Shown: positions 22,357 to 24,750 of the stretch, one piece after another | Layout: each line of letters begins with the position of its first letter | Numbering within the stretch: the stretch's first letter is position 1 | From: an uncultured bacterium | GTDB lineage: Bacteria; Actinomycetota; Coriobacteriia; Coriobacteriales; Eggerthellaceae | Direction: 5' to 3' | NCBI GenBank assembly: GCA_905214325.1 | Contig: CAJMLT010000023.1 | Location: forward strand, 1 to 24,750 | Length of the DNA stretch: 24,750 nt | Notes under the pieces: generated by a model | Seen by the model: the letters and a program-made list of their open reading frames with translations, nothing else | What the model was told of the DNA's origin: nothing | Databases searched by the model: none | Program-made: the position numbers and the translations under genes

Positions 22357-23454
22357 ATGAAATTCAGCATCAATCAGTCTGAACTTTACAATGCTTTATC
22401 GGTAGTCATCAAAGGATCTTCCAATCGTTCAACGCTATCTATTCTCGCCGGGGTCTACATTCAAGCAGATGCCGATAAAATCGTTCTCCAAACAACCAAC
22501 TTGGAGCTTTCCATCAAAGTAACGATACCGGCGTTAGTGGAAGAACCCGGAGAAGTGGTTATTCCCGCCAAACTGTTTTCAGATGTTGTAAAGAACCTTC
22601 CCGATATGTCGGTTAGTGTTGTATCGGAAGAAACGAACGTCAATGTATTCTGTGATAACACCACGTTTTCCCTCCGAACCCTTCCCCCTGCGGACTTCCC
22701 TGCATTTCCTTTGGTTGATTTCGATAAAGAAGCTCAATTTCCCTTCAAAATCTTTTCTTCCATGGTTAAAAGTACCGCTAAAATCGTCTCCCACGATGAA
22801 ACCCGCGCTATTTTGACCGGTGTTTTAATTTCCCAAATAGGAAGTGACCTGAAAATGGTTGCTACGGATTCATATCGTCTCGCCGTTGCTGAAACCCAGC
22901 TGTCTTCCGTTGCTCAAAATGAATTCGAAGCGGTAATATCCGGATCTTTCTTACAGGATATTGCATCTTTACCTCAATCAGATGAGGCCATCACGTTAGC
23001 GTTAAGTGAAAACCAAATCGTTATCACATATCAAAACGTCACATTCATCAATAGAAGGATCGAAGGAACATTTCCTAACTATAAGCAACTCATCGCCGAT
23101 GAATATAAAACCCGTGTCACCATCGATACAGCGGCATTAACCGATGCGGTTCGACGCGTTTCCCTATTAAGTAATAAGGTTTCACCCGTACAGGTGAAAG
23201 TGGATGCGCAGGCTAACATTGTGACCCTTATCACTAATTCCCAAGATGTTGGGAATGCTCAAGAAACGTTAATCGGTGAAGTGGAAGGGGAGTCGGTTGA
23301 TATCGCATTCAATTACACGTTTATTCTCGACGGACTTCATGCGATTTCATCCTCAACGCTGTATTTCGATCTATTCGGTGCAATGAAACCCGGAATTCTT
23401 CGTGCAACGGAAGAAGAGAATTTTCTTTATCTCATCATGCCGGTCCGTGTTTAA
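22357..23454 (+). CDS. dnaN: DNA polymerase III beta subunit (sliding clamp)
   Basis: The 365-residue product matches the clamp family in length and composition: MKFSINQSELYNALSVVIKG..., a first domain with LSILAGVYIQ and TTNLELSIKV, a second with TDSYRLAVAE (the conserved TDxxRLA), and the C-terminal strand LIMPVRV, the usual ...MPVR.. end that forms part of the partner-binding pocket. It encircles DNA as a dimer and tethers polymerase and repair factors. ATG at 22357 has AGGGA five bases upstream. It sits in the standard dnaA-dnaN-recF order; recF follows after 24 bases and is probably co-transcribed. Confidence 0.96.
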   Translation: MKFSINQSELYNALSVVIKGSSNRSTLSILAGVYIQADADKIVLQTTNLELSIKVTIPALVEEPGEVVIPAKLFSDVVKNLPDMSVSVVSEETNVNVFCDNTTFSLRTLPPADFPAFPLVDFDKEAQFPFKIFSSMVKSTAKIVSHDETRAILTGVLISQIGSDLKMVATDSYRLAVAETQLSSVAQNEFEAVISGSFLQDIASLPQSDEAITLALSENQIVITYQNVTFINRRIEGTFPNYKQLIADEYKTRVTIDTAALTDAVRRVSLLSNKVSPVQVKVDAQANIVTLITNSQDVGNAQETLIGEVEGESVDIAFNYTFILDGLHAISSSTLYFDLFGAMKPGILRATEEENFLYLIMPVRV

Positions 23455-23478
23455 CCATCATCGTTTCAGGGAAACACG

Positions 23479-24597
23479 ATGGGTCTTAAAATACGAAGAT
23501 TCGAATATCGTAATTTCAGAAACTATAATCACTATGTTTTGGATGATATTTCGGATCTCACTCTTTTCATCGGTCCTAATGCGGTCGGTAAAACCAATTT
23601 GATAGAAGGGGTGGAGCTTCTTACTGCTCTCACTTCATTCAGAAATCCGAAAAGCGACCACCTTGTTACCTTAGGGGAAACGGCATCGTATTTAACGGCG
23701 ACTCTTACCGATGGCGATCGGCTTCTTGAAATCAAGTTAGTTATCAATCAAGGGAAGAAAGAATATTTTCTCAATGGGAAAAAGAAACAAACCCGCAGTC
23801 TTCGGGGTATCCTTCCCTCCGTTTTCTTCTGCCCTGATGATCTGAGCTTCATCAAAGGATCTCAAAGTATCAAAAGATCACAGATCGATCTTTTGGGTTC
23901 CCAACTGTCAGCTAACTATGATTCCGTGAGAAAAGACTATGAGAAAATAGTTCGTCAGAAGAATCGTTACCTCAAAGAAGTGGTTTCTCACGACTATCTT
24001 CAAAGTATCAATGATGTGTTAATCACCATCGGGGCACAGCTATATACCCTTCGTTCTCAACTGGTTGCTGAGTTGATTCCTTATATCCGAAATTATTATC
24101 ATGAATTATCGGGGCGAATGGAAAAAGTCGATATCGCCTATATTCCTTCTTGGAAGAAGTACGATGTCGATACCGAATCTTTTACCGACATTCCTTTCTA
24201 CTCCAAAGAACAAGCGCGTGAGTGTTTGGAAGCCGTTCTCCATAATGAGCATAGTAGGGAGCATGAAAGACGTCGTTCTCTTTTCGGTCCTCATGCGGAT
24301 AAGATCGAGTTTTATATCGAAGGGCGCAACGCGGATAGTTTTGCCTCTCAAGGACAACAAAGATCACTGGTTTTAAGTTATAAAATGGCTGAAATAGCCC
24401 TCATACGAGATAAACTTAACCAAGACCCCATTCTTCTTCTCGATGATGTGATGAGTGAGTTGGATGGGCAGCGTCGTCGTGAATTGGTTAGGTTGATATC
24501 CCATAACACCCAAACCTTTATCACATCCACCAATCTTTCCTACTTCGAAAAAGAATTTCTCGATCACGCGACCATAGTCATGTTGGATAGGAACTAG
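23479..24597 (+). CDS. recF: DNA replication/repair ATPase RecF
   Basis: RecF is an SMC-like ABC ATPase that, with RecO and RecR, loads RecA at gaps. The 372 residues show Walker A GPNAVGKT at 32-39, a helical arm (about 120-260), the signature loop SQGQQRSL at 290-297 and Walker B ILLLDDVMSELD at 318-329. Length and motif order are normal. ATG at 23479 follows AGGGA. The stop codon touches the next start (TAG followed directly by ATG), so the following gene is translationally coupled. Confidence 0.95.
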   Translation: MGLKIRRFEYRNFRNYNHYVLDDISDLTLFIGPNAVGKTNLIEGVELLTALTSFRNPKSDHLVTLGETASYLTATLTDGDRLLEIKLVINQGKKEYFLNGKKKQTRSLRGILPSVFFCPDDLSFIKGSQSIKRSQIDLLGSQLSANYDSVRKDYEKIVRQKNRYLKEVVSHDYLQSINDVLITIGAQLYTLRSQLVAELIPYIRNYYHELSGRMEKVDIAYIPSWKKYDVDTESFTDIPFYSKEQARECLEAVLHNEHSREHERRRSLFGPHADKIEFYIEGRNADSFASQGQQRSLVLSYKMAEIALIRDKLNQDPILLLDDVMSELDGQRRRELVRLISHNTQTFITSTNLSYFEKEFLDHATIVMLDRN

Positions 24598-24750
24598 ATG
24601 AGTGATAAACGTCATATATCCAATCGGTTATCCGCCGTATTCCGTGATATTCCCGAAGAAGCCCGGAGTCGATTTCTGATCGATAAGAAAATCAAGATCA
24701 CTCATAAACAGTTTCAAGAAGTCGTTGATCCCTATATCTTAAAACACACC
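24598..24750 (+). CDS. DUF721/DciA-like protein, N-terminal part; cut by the window edge
   Basis: From ATG at 24598, directly after the recF stop, 51 codons stay open to the right edge (MSDKRHISNRLSAVF... ending DPYILKHT). The small basic N-terminus and its place between recF and the expected gyrB fit the DUF721 proteins found there in actinobacteria, related to the helicase loader DciA. Too little is present to prove it from sequence alone. AGGA in the end of recF gives a ribosome site five bases upstream. Confidence 0.6.
   Translation, partial: MSDKRHISNRLSAVFRDIPEEARSRFLIDKKIKITHKQFQEVVDPYILKHT

Noticed and set aside
23180..23199. Inverted repeat TTTCACC/GGTGAAA in dnaN
   Set aside because: It lies in a conserved coding region, has short arms, and does not match parS; probably chance.
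23463..23475. GTTTCAGGGAAAC between dnaN and recF as a parS
   Set aside because: The spacer between arms is three bases instead of four and lacks the central CACGTG; it mostly contains the recF ribosome site.
1..24750. tRNA, rRNA, CRISPR array, insertion sequence, prophage or attachment site
   Set aside because: I saw no tRNA cloverleaf, no rRNA-like stretch, no regularly spaced repeats and no transposase or integrase frame in any part of the window.

Overview
The window looks like the chromosomal replication-origin neighbourhood of a Gram-positive, actinobacterium-like organism. The gene order rpmH-rnpA-yidD-yidC-jag-rsmG-parA-parB on one side and dnaA-dnaN-recF-DUF721 on the other is the classical oriC neighbourhood. 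Moderate GC, a DUF5679 zinc-ribbon gene, ParA and ParB with long disordered extensions and an ATPase gene next to dnaA make Coriobacteriia (Eggerthellaceae-like) my best guess, but that is inference. All genes left of about 18.7 kb except two (a small unknown gene and rlmN) lie on the minus strand. All genes right of 19.3 kb lie on the plus strand. Transcription therefore diverges from the AT-rich gap at 18.7-19.3 kb, as expected at an origin.

Left part (1-11.3 kb). At the left edge is a secreted, Asn/Ser/Thr-rich surface protein on the minus strand. Its 5' coding region carries an 11-G homopolymer that puts the start codon and the signal peptide in different frames, which suggests a phase-variable gene. 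Next come a 50-residue DUF5679 zinc-ribbon protein with a strong terminator, a 1173-residue membrane protein with an M28-like fold split by a very long disordered insert, a single-pass membrane protein of unknown function, and a DinG-type helicase with an N-terminal exonuclease domain. Divergent from dinG is a small tail-anchored unknown protein, whose stop codon overlaps that of the convergent D-Ala-D-Ala ligase gene.

Middle part (11.4-18.7 kb). rlmN runs toward parB, and a perfect 36-bp palindrome lies between them. parA-parB are read from a TATAAT promoter whose spacer carries a parS site. The operon rpmH-rnpA-yidD-yidC-jag-rsmG starts at a strong promoter next to a PEBP/YbhB-family gene and ends at a terminator just upstream of parA. 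Three exact parS cores lie within 950 bp, and four degenerate copies lie inside coding sequences.

Right part (18.7 kb-end). An AT-rich gap with DnaA boxes is followed by a GHKL ATPase fused to a winged helix, then dnaA with a structured leader. A second AT-rich gap with DnaA-box-like sites and a TTA/CTA trinucleotide run comes next, followed by dnaN, recF and the start of a DUF721/DciA-like gene cut by the window edge. Together these genes serve replication initiation (dnaA, dnaN, origin), origin segregation (ParA, ParB, parS), membrane-protein insertion and RNA maturation (yidC, yidD, jag, rnpA), ribosome modification (rsmG, rlmN), DNA repair (recF, dinG) and cell-wall precursor synthesis (ddl).
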